A stretch of 64,000 bases of DNA, taken from Caulobacter sp. RHG1. GTDB lineage: Bacteria > Pseudomonadota > Alphaproteobacteria > Caulobacterales > Caulobacteraceae. Under the pieces are notes generated by a model. That model saw only the letters and a program-made list of their open reading frames with translations. It had not been told where the DNA came from and did no database searches. Of this stretch, positions 17,912 to 27,900 are shown in pieces. A program made the position numbers and the translations under genes. Location: positions 496,001 to 560,000 of the forward strand of contig NZ_SMZP01000004.1 of assembly GCF_013181195.1 (NCBI RefSeq), given 5' to 3'. Position 1 is the stretch's first letter, and the number at the start of each line of letters is the position of its first letter.

Positions 17912-19207
17912 ATGAAACCGCGTCATCAGGTTACTCGGGCCTCCGTCGATCTCATCAAGAGATTCGAAGGCTACCGTCAGAAGGCCGCCAAGCTCCCCGA
18001 CGGGCGCTGGACGGTCGGCTATGGTCACACCCTGACCGCCCGTGAAGGGGCCTCCGTCTCGGAAAAGGACGCCGAGGCGCTGCTGTTGTACGATCTGATC
18101 TCGGTCGCCCATTCGGTGAACGAGAACACGTATGCGCCGCTGAACCAGAACCAGTTCGATGCGCTGGTCTGCTTCGCCTTCAACATCGGTCTCGACAACT
18201 TCCTCCGCTCGGGCGTGTTGCGCCGGATCAACGAGGGCTCGCTGCTGCAAGCCGCGTGCGCGATGGAGATGTGGCGCAAGGCCGACTTCGAGGGCGAGCG
18301 GATCGTCATCGACGCTCTGGTCCGTCGCCGCGCCGCCGAGAAGACCCTGTTCCTGACGCCGGCCAATGGCGAGTGGGTCCCCGCGCCCAGCCCGGTGCTG
18401 CGTCCGAAGGTCGACTACGACGCCAGCTGCGCCATTCCCAAGCAGACGCCGATCGCCGTCAACGCTCGTACGGAAGGCGACCGTGTCGTCACCGAGCGTG
18501 AGGAAGGCCTGCCGCTGAACATCGTTGTCCCCGAAGAGGACGGCCCTACGGCCACCGAGCAATCGGCCGCCGCAGTCAGCGCTCGCCTGGAAGCCATTCT
18601 GGCCGACGCCCCGCCGATCGTGACCACGACCAAGCCGGCCCCGGTCCAGGACGATCTGGTTCTGCCCGAACCGCCGCCCCCGGCTCAGCCGGCCGTCACC
18701 GAGCCTGCGCCGGTGCTGTTCCAGGATGAGCCGACCACCACCCCGGTCGTCGAAACCGCCACGCCGCTGGAGTTCACGCCGTTCCGCCTGACGCCGCAGC
18801 CGGTGGAAGAGGTCGAAAAGCCGACTCCGGTCGAAAGCTTCGCTCCGGCCGCGCCCGTGGCCGAGCCCAGCCTGTTCACCGCCCCGGCCGCGGGCCCCTC
18901 GGTGTTCAATCTGGGCGGTTTCTCGACCAGCGACGAAGCCGTTTCGCTGAACCCGATGGACGTGCCGCTGGTGGAAGCCGAGCAGCCGCGCTTCGGCAAC
19001 ACCAGCCTGCTGATCAGCCTGGGCATCCTGGGGCTGGCCCTGTTCGGCGGTGGCGTGCTGTGGATCCTGACCGTGGCCGCCGGCTCCGACACCGGCGTGA
19101 AGATGTTTGGCTACGGCGCCAGCATGATCGGCGCGATCTGCTTCGTGGTCTCGGCCTATCTGCTGCTGCGCCGCCTGGCGGGGCCCGACGCTGACGGCGA
19201 GGAATAG
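17912..19207 (+). CDS. GH24 lysozyme-like protein with C-terminal membrane hairpin
   Basis: The 431-residue protein has an N-terminal T4/RrrD-type lysozyme domain (about 5-150) with catalytic residues E19, D30 and T34 in FEGYRQ...LPDGRWTVGYGHT. A long Pro/Ala/Glu-rich linker (about 165-350) follows. Two closely spaced membrane helices (about 362-384 and 394-418) precede a short acidic tail. No N-terminal signal peptide is visible. Family members cleave peptidoglycan, so how the domain reaches the periplasm is unclear. There are no neighbouring phage genes, so this looks like a chromosomal cell-wall enzyme. A strong terminator follows. Confidence 0.85.
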   Translation: MKPRHQVTRASVDLIKRFEGYRQKAAKLPDGRWTVGYGHTLTAREGASVSEKDAEALLLYDLISVAHSVNENTYAPLNQNQFDALVCFAFNIGLDNFLRSGVLRRINEGSLLQAACAMEMWRKADFEGERIVIDALVRRRAAEKTLFLTPANGEWVPAPSPVLRPKVDYDASCAIPKQTPIAVNARTEGDRVVTEREEGLPLNIVVPEEDGPTATEQSAAAVSARLEAILADAPPIVTTTKPAPVQDDLVLPEPPPPAQPAVTEPAPVLFQDEPTTTPVVETATPLEFTPFRLTPQPVEEVEKPTPVESFAPAAPVAEPSLFTAPAAGPSVFNLGGFSTSDEAVSLNPMDVPLVEAEQPRFGNTSLLISLGILGLALFGGGVLWILTVAAGSDTGVKMFGYGASMIGAICFVVSAYLLLRRLAGPDADGEE

Positions 19208-19240
19208 TTTCCTTTCCTTCCGTCGCGTAAGCTGAGCAAG

Positions 19241-19273
19241 AACGCCCGCGGGTCACATTGATCCGCGGGCGTT
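19241..19273. terminator. Terminator after the lysozyme gene
   Basis: A perfect 11-base stem AACGCCCGCGG / CCGCGGGCGTT with an 11-base loop is followed by TGTG. It ends 20 bases before the ivd start. The stem is almost identical to the one at 9962-9994. Confidence 0.8.
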
Positions 19274-19292
19274 TGTGCTGTTGGATGGGTCT

Positions 19293-20447
19293 ATGACGAC
19301 GAATTTCGCACCCTCGATGGACTTCGCCCTGGGCGACACGGCTGACGCGATCCGGGAAACCACGGCCCGTTTCGCCGCCGACAAGATTGCGCCGCTGGCG
19401 GCCCAGATCGACGAGACCAATGAGTTTCCGCGCGGGCTGTGGGTCCCGATGGGCGACCTGGGCCTGCACGGCATCACTGTCGAGGAAGAGTTCGGCGGCC
19501 TGGGCCTGGGTTATCTCGAGCACGTGGTGGCGATGGAGGAGGTGTCCCGCGCCTCGGCCTCGGTCGGCCTGTCGTACGGCGCCCACTCGAACCTGTGCGT
19601 CAATCAGATCCGCCGCTGGGGCACGCCGGAGCAGAAGCACAAGTACCTGCCCAAGCTGATCAGCGGCGAGCATGTCGGCTCGCTGGCCATGAGCGAGGCC
19701 GGCTCGGGCTCGGACGTGGTGTCGATGAAGCTGCGAGCCGAGCTGGTCGGCGACCGCTATGTCCTGAACGGCACGAAGTTCTGGATCACCAACGCCCCGC
19801 ACGCCGACGTTCTGGTGGTCTACGCCAAGACCGATGAAAAGCGCATCACCGCCTTCATCGTCGAGAAGGGCATGAAGGGTTTCAGCGTCTCCAAGAAGCT
19901 GGACAAGATGGGCATGCGCGGATCGGACACCGCCGAGCTGGTGTTCGAGGACTGCGAGATCCCGGAAGAGAACGTCATGGGTCCGGTCGGCGGCGGCGTC
20001 GGGGTGCTGATGAGCGGTCTGGACTACGAGCGCGCCGTGCTGAGCGCTGGGCCGCTGGGCATCATGCAGGCCTGCCTGGATGTGGTGCTGCCCTATGTCC
20101 GCGACCGCAAGCAGTTCGGCGCGCCGATCGGCTCGTTCCAGCTGATGCAGGGCAAGGTCGCCGACATGTACGTGGCCCTGAACTCGGCTCGAGCCTATGT
20201 CTATGCCGTGGCGCGGGCCTGCGATGCGGGGAAGACCACCCGCTACGACGCGGCCGGAGCGATCCTTCTGGCGTCCGAGAATGCGGTGAAGGTGTCGCTG
20301 GAGGCCATCCAGGCCCTGGGCGGTGCGGGCTACACCAAGGAGTGGCCGGTCGAGCGCCTGCTGCGCGACGCCAAGCTCTACGACATCGGCGCGGGCACCA
20401 ACGAGATCCGCCGCTTCCTGATTGGGCGCGAGCTGATCGGGGCCTAG
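19293..20447 (+). CDS. ivd: Isovaleryl-CoA dehydrogenase
   Basis: This FAD-dependent acyl-CoA dehydrogenase of 384 residues oxidises isovaleryl-CoA to 3-methylcrotonyl-CoA in leucine breakdown. It carries [11 protein letters not shown] and KFWITNAP (FAD and substrate region), and the catalytic glutamate E246 in [10 protein letters not shown]. That position is characteristic of isovaleryl-CoA rather than short-chain dehydrogenases. The C-terminal motif [18 protein letters not shown] is complete. The start is the ATG giving [14 protein letters not shown]. The following pathway steps (mccB, liuC, mccA) are encoded about 11 kb downstream, separated by a sugar-use block. Confidence 0.94.
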   Translation: MTTNFAPSMDFALGDTADAIRETTARFAADKIAPLAAQIDETNEFPRGLWVPMGDLGLHGITVEEEFGGLGLGYLEHVVAMEEVSRASASVGLSYGAHSNLCVNQIRRWGTPEQKHKYLPKLISGEHVGSLAMSEAGSGSDVVSMKLRAELVGDRYVLNGTKFWITNAPHADVLVVYAKTDEKRITAFIVEKGMKGFSVSKKLDKMGMRGSDTAELVFEDCEIPEENVMGPVGGGVGVLMSGLDYERAVLSAGPLGIMQACLDVVLPYVRDRKQFGAPIGSFQLMQGKVADMYVALNSARAYVYAVARACDAGKTTRYDAAGAILLASENAVKVSLEAIQALGGAGYTKEWPVERLLRDAKLYDIGAGTNEIRRFLIGRELIGA

Positions 20448-20460
20448 GCCCCGATCGATC

Positions 20461-21765
20461 TCATACGCGACGCGGCTGGTGGTCGGTCACCAGCCGACCC
20501 TCGGCGTCCATCCGCGCCGGCACGATCCCGGGCATCTCGCGGAAGGGCGTTTCGTTGTCGTTGCCGAACAGGGTGCACCACCAGCGGCCTTCCTTGTCGC
20601 GGAAGAAGTTGCCGCCGCCGGCGCAGGGCACGCTCTCGTAGCGTCCGCGATAGGGGCCGAACGGCTTGTCGGCGTGGGTGAGGGCGAACGAGTAGCGCCC
20701 GTCGAAACGGTCGACGACGCCCAGATAGTAGCGGCCCTCGTGCTTGAACATCGTCACACCCTCGAAGCCAACGTCCGAGAAGCCGCGATGGACGCACTTC
20801 TTGTTGTGGTGCGTCGGGTCGGGATCGGGCGTCTCGAAACGGATCGGTCGCCAGACATCGGCATAGCCTGACAGGTCGTCCTTCAGCCGCACCATCTCGT
20901 CGCCTGCGCCATAGGTCAGATAGACCGCGCCATCGTCATCGGCGAACAGGGTGGCGTCGATGCCGTTCTTCAGCGGCGCTTCGGGCGAGAAGGCGTGGAC
21001 ATAGGGGCCTTCGGCCTTGCCCGTGGTGCTCTTGAGCACGGCCAAGCCCGAGCGGCTGATCGAGTGGCAGATGTAGTAGTTGCCCTTGATGTAGTGGATC
21101 TCCGGCGCCCAGACCGCGCGGAACGGCATGCCCTTGCGCACCCGCCACTGCTTTTCCCAGACGCCGTCCTTCTCGATGCTCCAGATCAGGCCCAGATAGT
21201 CCCAGCGCTTGAGGTCGGGCGAGCGCCACAGCTCGATGCCGTCGTTGAAGGTCCAGACGTTATCGCCGGTGGTGCCGGTCATGTAGTAGTGGCCGTCGCC
21301 GCCCAGGCAGATGATCGGGTCGCGCATGTGCACGTTCCAGATCGGCTTGATCGGCGGGATCAGTCCCTGGGTGACGGCGCGGGCCGAGTCCGAATTCTCC
21401 CACGGCAGGGGATCGAACGGCACGGGTCCCGGCCCCTTGTAACGCACGCCCCGGCGGGCGACGGCGGCCTCGCTGGACACCCAGCCGCCGCGCTCCGACG
21501 CCGGCGTGACCGGCTCTCCAGGACCGCTGCGGCCGCGATAGGTGTAGTGGCCTGGCGGGGGCGGATCGGTGGGGCGTCCCGTGTCATCGGCCTCGACGGG
21601 GGCCTCGACGGGCGCTGAGGGCTTGGCGCCCTCGTTTTGAAAAGTCTGAGTTATGCTTTCGCTTGCATGAGCCACGCCCGTGAGGGCGGCCGTGCCGACG
21701 GCGGCGCCGCCCAGCAGCATCGCGCGGCGCTTGGGATTGGGCGGGGGATCGCGCAGGTCGGGCAT
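20461..21765 (-). CDS. Tat-exported GH43-family glycosidase
   Basis: The 434-residue protein has a twin-arginine leader (PKRRAMLLGGAAVG) and a Pro-rich spacer. The rest is a five-bladed beta-propeller with the GH43 trio: D149 in MRDPIICLG (base), a later Asp in GIDATLFAD (pKa modulator) and Glu in DVGFEGVTMF (acid). GH43 enzymes are mostly arabinofuranosidases, arabinanases, xylosidases or galactanases; which applies here is unclear. ATG 21765 is used, with GGAGGAG upstream. It is divergent from a TonB receptor and precedes a GH2 enzyme, a typical outer-membrane uptake locus. Confidence 0.86.
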   Translation of the reverse strand: MPDLRDPPPNPKRRAMLLGGAAVGTAALTGVAHASESITQTFQNEGAKPSAPVEAPVEADDTGRPTDPPPPGHYTYRGRSGPGEPVTPASERGGWVSSEAAVARRGVRYKGPGPVPFDPLPWENSDSARAVTQGLIPPIKPIWNVHMRDPIICLGGDGHYYMTGTTGDNVWTFNDGIELWRSPDLKRWDYLGLIWSIEKDGVWEKQWRVRKGMPFRAVWAPEIHYIKGNYYICHSISRSGLAVLKSTTGKAEGPYVHAFSPEAPLKNGIDATLFADDDGAVYLTYGAGDEMVRLKDDLSGYADVWRPIRFETPDPDPTHHNKKCVHRGFSDVGFEGVTMFKHEGRYYLGVVDRFDGRYSFALTHADKPFGPYRGRYESVPCAGGGNFFRDKEGRWWCTLFGNDNETPFREMPGIVPARMDAEGRLVTDHQPRRV

Positions 21766-22075
21766 CAAGGTCTCCTCCAGCGCGCCGCGAGCGTTGTCCG
21801 CTCCTCGTGAAGAGGCGTCGCCGCCTTACGCTATTGGACGCTCGTCCGGCCGGTCCAAGTCAGAAATCAAATCGAACGAGACCTGTTCGGCATCGATCCT
21901 GTGATAACGCGTCGCGAATACTCAAATCAGGTTCGATCTTTTCAAAACGCGCAACGATCCATGCCGCAATCGGAATGGACTTGTCCGAGTATTGGCGATG
22001 GTATCGGTAACATAACCTGCAACAAGCAGGGCGCTTAGGGACGGGCATCACACGGTGCGCGCAAGGGAAACGAAC
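21766..22075. other. Divergent promoter region between GH43 and TonB receptor genes
   Basis: These 310 bases have no credible gene. They are more AT-rich than the surroundings. They hold the GH43 ribosome-binding site on the left and a CG-centred operator-like site at 21999-22012 on the right, 64 bases before the receptor start. No clear -35/-10 pair is visible. Confidence 0.7.
21999..22012. promoter_or_regulatory. CG-centred operator-like site TGGTATCGGTAACA
   Basis: The partial palindrome TGgTAtC/GgTAaCA matches the TGGTANCGNTANCA style of LacI-family operators in sugar-use regulons. It stands in the shared promoter region of the TonB receptor and GH43 genes, and a substrate-responsive repressor is expected to bind it. 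No LacI gene is in the window. Confidence 0.55.
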
Positions 22076-24856
22076 ATGCATACTTCAATGCGACTGATGA
22101 CGTGCGCCAGTATCTCGGCGATTGCATGGAGCCTGGCCGCCGGCATGGCGTCGGCTCAGCAAGCAGCGCCTGCAGAAACCGAGACCGCCGTCGAGGAAGT
22201 GGTCGTCACCGGCTACCGCGCCAGCCTCGCCAACGCCATTTCCGCCAAGCGCCTGGCCAAGGGCGTCACCGACTCCATCAAGGCCGAAGACATTGCCGAC
22301 TTTCCCGACCTGAACCTGGCGGAGTCGCTGCAGCGCATCCCCGGCGTCGCCATCACCCGCGCGAACGGGGAGGGGCGCCAGATCTCGGTTCGCGGTCTGG
22401 GCTCGGAATACACCCGCGTCCGCATCAACGGCATGGAGGCCATGGCCACCACCGGCGGCACCAACAATTCCGGCGGCACCAATCGCAGCCGCGGCTTCGA
22501 CTTCAACGTCTTCGCGTCCGAGCTCTTCAACAGCCTGACGGTGCGCAAGTCGGCCTCGGCCGATGTCGAGGAAGGCTCGCTGGGGGCCACTGTCGACCTG
22601 GATACCGCCCGCCCGTTCGACTACCGCAAGCCGACCTTGGTCGTCAGCGCCCAGGGCAGCTACAACGACCTGGCGCGCGACATGAAGCCCCGGTTCACGG
22701 CCCTGGCCTCGCGAACCTGGGCCGACGGCAAGTTCGGCGCCCTGGTCTCGATCGCCTATGAAAAGCGCCACCTGTTCGAAGAGGGCGCCAACACCACGCG
22801 CTGGGCGTTCGGCGGCGCCAGCGGCGGCTTCAACTCCGCCTCGACGATCAACGGCCTGACCCTGGCTCAGATCAACGAGACCGATCCCAAGAAGGCGATC
22901 TTCCATCCGCGGACGCCGGGCTACATCCGCTACGATTTCAACACTGAGCGCCTGGGGGTCACCGGTTCGCTGCAGTTTCGCCCGTCGGTCAACACCCTGC
23001 TGACTCTGGATGTGCTGGCTTCGACCTCGGACGGCGTCCGCGACGAGTTCAACCTCGGCAATCTCAGCTTCACCCGCACCGGCGCGGGCAAGCCTGCCAC
23101 GATCATCCGTTCGGGCACGGTCGACGCCAACCGCAACCTGATCAAGGGTGTGTTCGACAATGTCGACATCCGCACCCAGGCCGCCCACGACGAACTGTCG
23201 ACCAAGTTCCGCCAGATCTCGCTCACGGGCGAGCATCACTTTTCGGACAAGCTGAAGGGCGGCTTCTCGGTCGGTCACGCCAGCTCCAAGTTCAACAACC
23301 CGGTCTCGACGATCATCACCTTCGACCGGATCGACTCGAAGAACTACTCCTGGGACTTCACCTCGCGCCTGCCGACGCTGAACCAGGGCTTCGACACGAC
23401 CAATCCGGCCAACTGGTCGATGACCAATGGGACGTCGGAAGTGCGCATCCGTCCCAACTCGGTCGACAACACCTTCACCTCGGGCAAGGTGTTCGCCGTC
23501 TACGAGCTGAACGACGAGTTCTCGCTGAAGGCCGGCGTCGACTACCGCGAGTTCGAGTACGAGTCCCAAGGCCGCCGCCGCCGCACTGAAACCCAGGTCA
23601 ACACCCTGAGCGCCGCCGACCTGGCCGCGGTCTCGACGGTGTTCTCTGGCTTTGGCCGCAATCTCGATCTGCCGGCCGGCAACGCCACGGGCTGGATCGT
23701 GCCGGACTTGAACAAGTTCATCTCCAAGTACGACATCTACTGCAACTGCGGCATCTACGAGCTGACCGGCGTCGAGAACTCCTCGGCCCGCGGTGAATTC
23801 CGGACCATCACCGAGAAGAACACCGGCCTGTACGCTCAGCTGGATTACAACAAGCAGGTCTTCGGCCTGCCCATGCGCGGCGACGTCGGCCTGCGCTACG
23901 TCAAGACCGACCAGGCCTCGACCGGCTACACGGCGGTCGGCTCCTCGATCGAACTGGTCTCGGCCGAGCGCAAGTACAACACCCTGTTGCCGTCGGCGAA
24001 CCTCGCGATCGACGTCACCGACCAGTTCGTGATCCGCGCGGCCGCGGCCAAGACCATCGCCCGCGCCGCGGTCCAGGCGCTGTCGCCTGGCGGCGACATC
24101 TCGGTCCAGGGCGGCAACCGCAGCTTCTCGCGCGGCAATCCCAACATCAAGCCGACGGAATCCAAGAACCTGGACCTGTCGTTCGAATGGTACCCGGACA
24201 ACGGCTCGGTCCTGGCCGTGGGTCTGTTCTACAAGAACATCAGCACCTTCGTTCAGACGCTGCGCGAGGACATCCCGTTCAACCAGCTGGGCCTGCCCGC
24301 GGCGCTATTGAACGGCACGGACGTGCAGCAGAACGAGGTCTTCCTGGTCAGCCAGCCGGTCAACACCGCTGGCGGCGAGCTGAAAGGTTTCGAGGTCAAT
24401 CTGCAGAAGAACCTCGATTTCCTGCCGGGCTTCCTGCGTAACTTCGGCATCCAGACCAACTACACCTTTGTCGACTCCGACATGGAGTACCTGACCTCGG
24501 CGGTTCCTGGCGCGCCCACCGTCAACAACACCCTGGTGGGCCTGTCCAAGCACGCGGCCAACGCCACGCTCTACTATGAGACCGAGCGCTTCAGCATCCG
24601 CGGCTCGGTCGCCTATCGCCAGGGCTACCTGACCCAGGTTCCCGGCAGCGAGGGCAACGATGTCCAGGGCACGAACTCGACGACCAACTTCGACATGTCC
24701 GCCTCGTACAACGTGACCGACAAGCTGAAGCTGACCTTCGAGGGCATCAATCTCAGCGACGAGATCAATGACCAGTACGTCGACTCCAGCAACCGCATGA
24801 GCGTGTACTCGCACACCGGCCGGCAGTTCTTCGTCGGCCTTCGGTACCAGTTCTAA
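22076..24856 (+). CDS. TonB-dependent receptor (carbohydrate-type)
   Basis: The 926-residue outer-membrane receptor has a signal peptide ending at ASAQQ (about residue 28), a TonB box (EEVVVTG) and a plug domain (LNLAESLQRIPGVAITR, RQISVRGLGSEYTRVRING). A 22-strand barrel follows, closing with the aromatic C-terminus FFVGLRYQF. It resembles the large oligosaccharide receptors common in Caulobacter and Xanthomonas. ATG 22076 has GGGAAA upstream; an upstream in-frame GTG is less likely. It probably imports the oligosaccharide that the flanking GH43 and GH2 enzymes process. A strong terminator follows. Confidence 0.93.
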   Translation: MHTSMRLMTCASISAIAWSLAAGMASAQQAAPAETETAVEEVVVTGYRASLANAISAKRLAKGVTDSIKAEDIADFPDLNLAESLQRIPGVAITRANGEGRQISVRGLGSEYTRVRINGMEAMATTGGTNNSGGTNRSRGFDFNVFASELFNSLTVRKSASADVEEGSLGATVDLDTARPFDYRKPTLVVSAQGSYNDLARDMKPRFTALASRTWADGKFGALVSIAYEKRHLFEEGANTTRWAFGGASGGFNSASTINGLTLAQINETDPKKAIFHPRTPGYIRYDFNTERLGVTGSLQFRPSVNTLLTLDVLASTSDGVRDEFNLGNLSFTRTGAGKPATIIRSGTVDANRNLIKGVFDNVDIRTQAAHDELSTKFRQISLTGEHHFSDKLKGGFSVGHASSKFNNPVSTIITFDRIDSKNYSWDFTSRLPTLNQGFDTTNPANWSMTNGTSEVRIRPNSVDNTFTSGKVFAVYELNDEFSLKAGVDYREFEYESQGRRRRTETQVNTLSAADLAAVSTVFSGFGRNLDLPAGNATGWIVPDLNKFISKYDIYCNCGIYELTGVENSSARGEFRTITEKNTGLYAQLDYNKQVFGLPMRGDVGLRYVKTDQASTGYTAVGSSIELVSAERKYNTLLPSANLAIDVTDQFVIRAAAAKTIARAAVQALSPGGDISVQGGNRSFSRGNPNIKPTESKNLDLSFEWYPDNGSVLAVGLFYKNISTFVQTLREDIPFNQLGLPAALLNGTDVQQNEVFLVSQPVNTAGGELKGFEVNLQKNLDFLPGFLRNFGIQTNYTFVDSDMEYLTSAVPGAPTVNNTLVGLSKHAANATLYYETERFSIRGSVAYRQGYLTQVPGSEGNDVQGTNSTTNFDMSASYNVTDKLKLTFEGINLSDEINDQYVDSSNRMSVYSHTGRQFFVGLRYQF

Positions 24857-24872
24857 TCGTCACCCTCCCTAT

Positions 24873-24908
24873 GCCGGGCGGCCGCTCGCCGACCGCCCGG
24901 CGACTTTT
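24873..24908 (+). terminator. Rho-independent terminator after the TonB receptor gene
   Basis: The stem GCCGGGCGG / CCGCCCGGC has an 11-base loop and is followed by GACTTTTT. It separates the receptor gene from the GH2 gene, so the GH2 gene must have its own promoter or depend on read-through. Confidence 0.88.
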
Positions 24909-24974
24909 TCGGGACGTGAGATTGAACGCAGAGGCGGACGCCGCCTCGCACCTTGAATTTTGAGGGTAGGGCTT

Positions 24975-27900
24975 ATGCGATTGAACCGCCGTGACTTCAT
25001 GGGCGCATCCGGCGCCGGGATGCTGGCGCTGTCCGCCGCCGACGCCACAGCCGCGCCGGGCCAGAACGCGACCGTGATCGCCGTGCCCGACCAAGGCTGG
25101 CGGTTGTGGATCGACCGGGCGGCGAAATGGGCCGACGACAAGATTTTCCTGCCCTCGCAGGTCGACCTGGCCACGCTGCCTGTCAATCCGCCGACCGGGG
25201 GCTGGGATGCGGCCCTGGCCTCCAAGGATCAGCTGTCGGTGACGCTGCCGGCGACGGTCGAGCAGTATCTGTGGGGCGCATTCGGCAAGCGGCCGTACAC
25301 CACCGAGGAATACCGCTTCGCCGACGAGGATGCGGTCCCGCAATTTGGCGCCTACGAGGGCGTTTCGTGGTGGCATCGCAGCCTCGACATTCCGGCCAAC
25401 GCCCGCGGCAAGCGGGTCATGTTGCACCTGCGCGGCGCCCGGTTGCGGGCCGAGGTCTATCTGAACCGCAAGCTGGTCGGCTATTCGATCATGTCGGAGC
25501 TGCCATTCGAGTGCGACCTGACCGCGGCCATGCAGCCAGGCCGAGCCAATGAGTTGGCCATCCGCATCACCAATCCAGGCGGGCGCCTGGACTGGCGGGA
25601 TTCGGCCCAGTTCGACTGGGGCGGCGTGCTGCTGTTCAGCTCGCATGGCTTTGGCGGGCTGGACCGCGGGATGAAGCTGACCCTGCACCCGCTGGAGGCG
25701 CGCATCAGCGACGCCTGGGTGCTGAACAGACCCGAGCCGAAGACGATCACGGCCCATGCGGAGCTGGCGCTGGGCGAGGTGGCAGCGTCTGTCGACGCCC
25801 TGAAACACAAGCCCCAGCTCGAGCTGTTGGACGCGGACGGCAAACCGGTTCCGGGCGACGTGCGTCTGCAGGCTCTGACGGTGGACGGCAAGATCGCGCG
25901 CGCGGTCTTCCAGGTCACAGCCCCGCAGGCCGATCTGTGGGACATGGACACGCCCAGGCTCTATCAGGTGCGCTTCCGCTGGGGCGGCGACGAGCGGGCG
26001 GTGACGTTCGGCTTCCGCTGGTTCTCGCCCGAGGGGATCGGCACGGACGCCATGCTGCGCCTGAACGGGCGACGCATCCGGCTCTATTCCTCGATCTCCT
26101 GGGGCTACTGGGGCCTGAACGGCATGTTCCCCACACCGGAACTTGCCCAGCGCGAGATCGACTCCGCCAAGGCGATCGGCCTCAACTGCCTGCATTTCCA
26201 TCGCAATGTCGGCAAGCCCGAGGTCACCGATCTCAGCGATCAACAGGGGCTGCTGCGGGTGATGGAGCCGGGCGGCGGCAAGCACGCCATCTTCGTGCCG
26301 GCCACGCCGGGCGCGCGGCCGACCCCGGCCGAGTCGTTCGGCCGGGCGTTCATGCGCGAGAAGTGCGTGGCCATGGTCAAGGCGTTCCGCTCCAGCCCCT
26401 CGCTGATGCACTGGACGCTGCAGAACGAGATCGGCGTCGAGATGACCAATCCCGACATCCAGACGGCGCTGAAGCTGATCCACGACGCCGACCCCAGCCG
26501 GGCGGTGATCCTCAACGACGGCTATGTCGTGCGCGGCAATTGCCAGGCGATGTATCTGCCGTACAGCGATCGCTACTACAGCGCCGACAAGGACCAGTGG
26601 GGCGGCTGGTGGGTCGATCACCAGGGCGCGGGCGACCAGTGGTACGACAAGTTCTACAAGTCCAAGGATGAGTACATCCACATGCAGAAGGGCAAGCCCT
26701 TCATCGTGGAGTTCGGCGAGATGGAGGCCACCGCCGTCCCCGATCTGCATGGTCGAATGCTGGCGCAGATCGCCAAGGCCCCGGCCGGCGCGTCCTATGA
26801 CCGCGAGGACCATGAGGACATCCTCAAGGGGACCGACGCCTTCCTGGACAAGTGGGGCTTCCGCCAGGCCTTCCCGACCGCCGACCACCTGTTCGCGTCG
26901 CTGGGCGGCAAGCAGTTCGACGCCTGGCAGAACTACATGGAGAACATCCGGCTGGGCGAGAGCGTCGACATCGCCTGCATCGCCGGCTGGGAGACCACGG
27001 CGATCGACAACCACGCCGGCCTTGTCGACAACCTGCGCCTGCCCAAGGGCGATCCGGCGGTGATCAAGGGCAGCCTGCTGCCGGTGCGCGCCATCGCCAA
27101 GCAGCGCAAGCTGGCCTTCGCGGTCGGCGAGCAGGCCGAGTTGGACATCTGGCTGTTCAACGACCTGCCCGAGGCCGTCGGCGGCACGATCCGTGTGTCG
27201 GTGGTCGATCCGGAGGGCCGCAAGACGCGGGTGCAGACCTATCCGGTTCCGGCTCAGACCCCGGACCAGTTCGCCTATCTCCTGGCCGAGAACGTGATGA
27301 CCGCGCCGCTGGCCGCGCCGGGCCTGCACAGGATCGAGGTCGAGCTGGACAGTCGTCCGGAAGCGAAGTTCGAACGCGCGCTCTGGGTCGTCGCGGCCGG
27401 ACCGGCCCTGCCGCGCACGGTGCGGATCGGCGTCGGGCGCGTGGCGCAGTCGTTCCGCGAGCGTCTGTCCCGCGTTCCCGGCGTGGCGGTCGAGGACTTC
27501 AAGCCGGGCGTGAAGTACGACCTGATCGTCTCCTCGGGCCTGGAGGCCGACGAGATCGCCCGCCGGCAGGTAGGCGAGCAGACCGGGCTGGAGATCCGTC
27601 CTCGCCGGGGACAGGGCACGATCGTCGCCGTCGGCGAGGTCCCCCAGGAAATCATCGACGCCGTCGTCGCCGGCACGCCGTTCCTGGCCATGGTCCCGGA
27701 AGACGGCTTGGCGCGGGGTGCGGCCCAGCAGTTGGCCAAGGTCGGGCTGCTGACCTTCGGCGGCGAGGTGGGCACGACGCGCGCGCCCTGGATGGGCAAC
27801 TGGAACTACCTGCGCGCCCACGCCCTGTTCGACGGCCTGCCGGTCGATCAGGCCGCCGGCGTTCTGCACCAGATCGATAGTCACGCCTCTAACGGGCTGA

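Noticed and set aside
17912..19207. The lysozyme gene as evidence of a prophage.
   Set aside because: There is no holin, integrase, terminase or structural gene nearby, and the long linker and membrane helices are not those of a phage endolysin.
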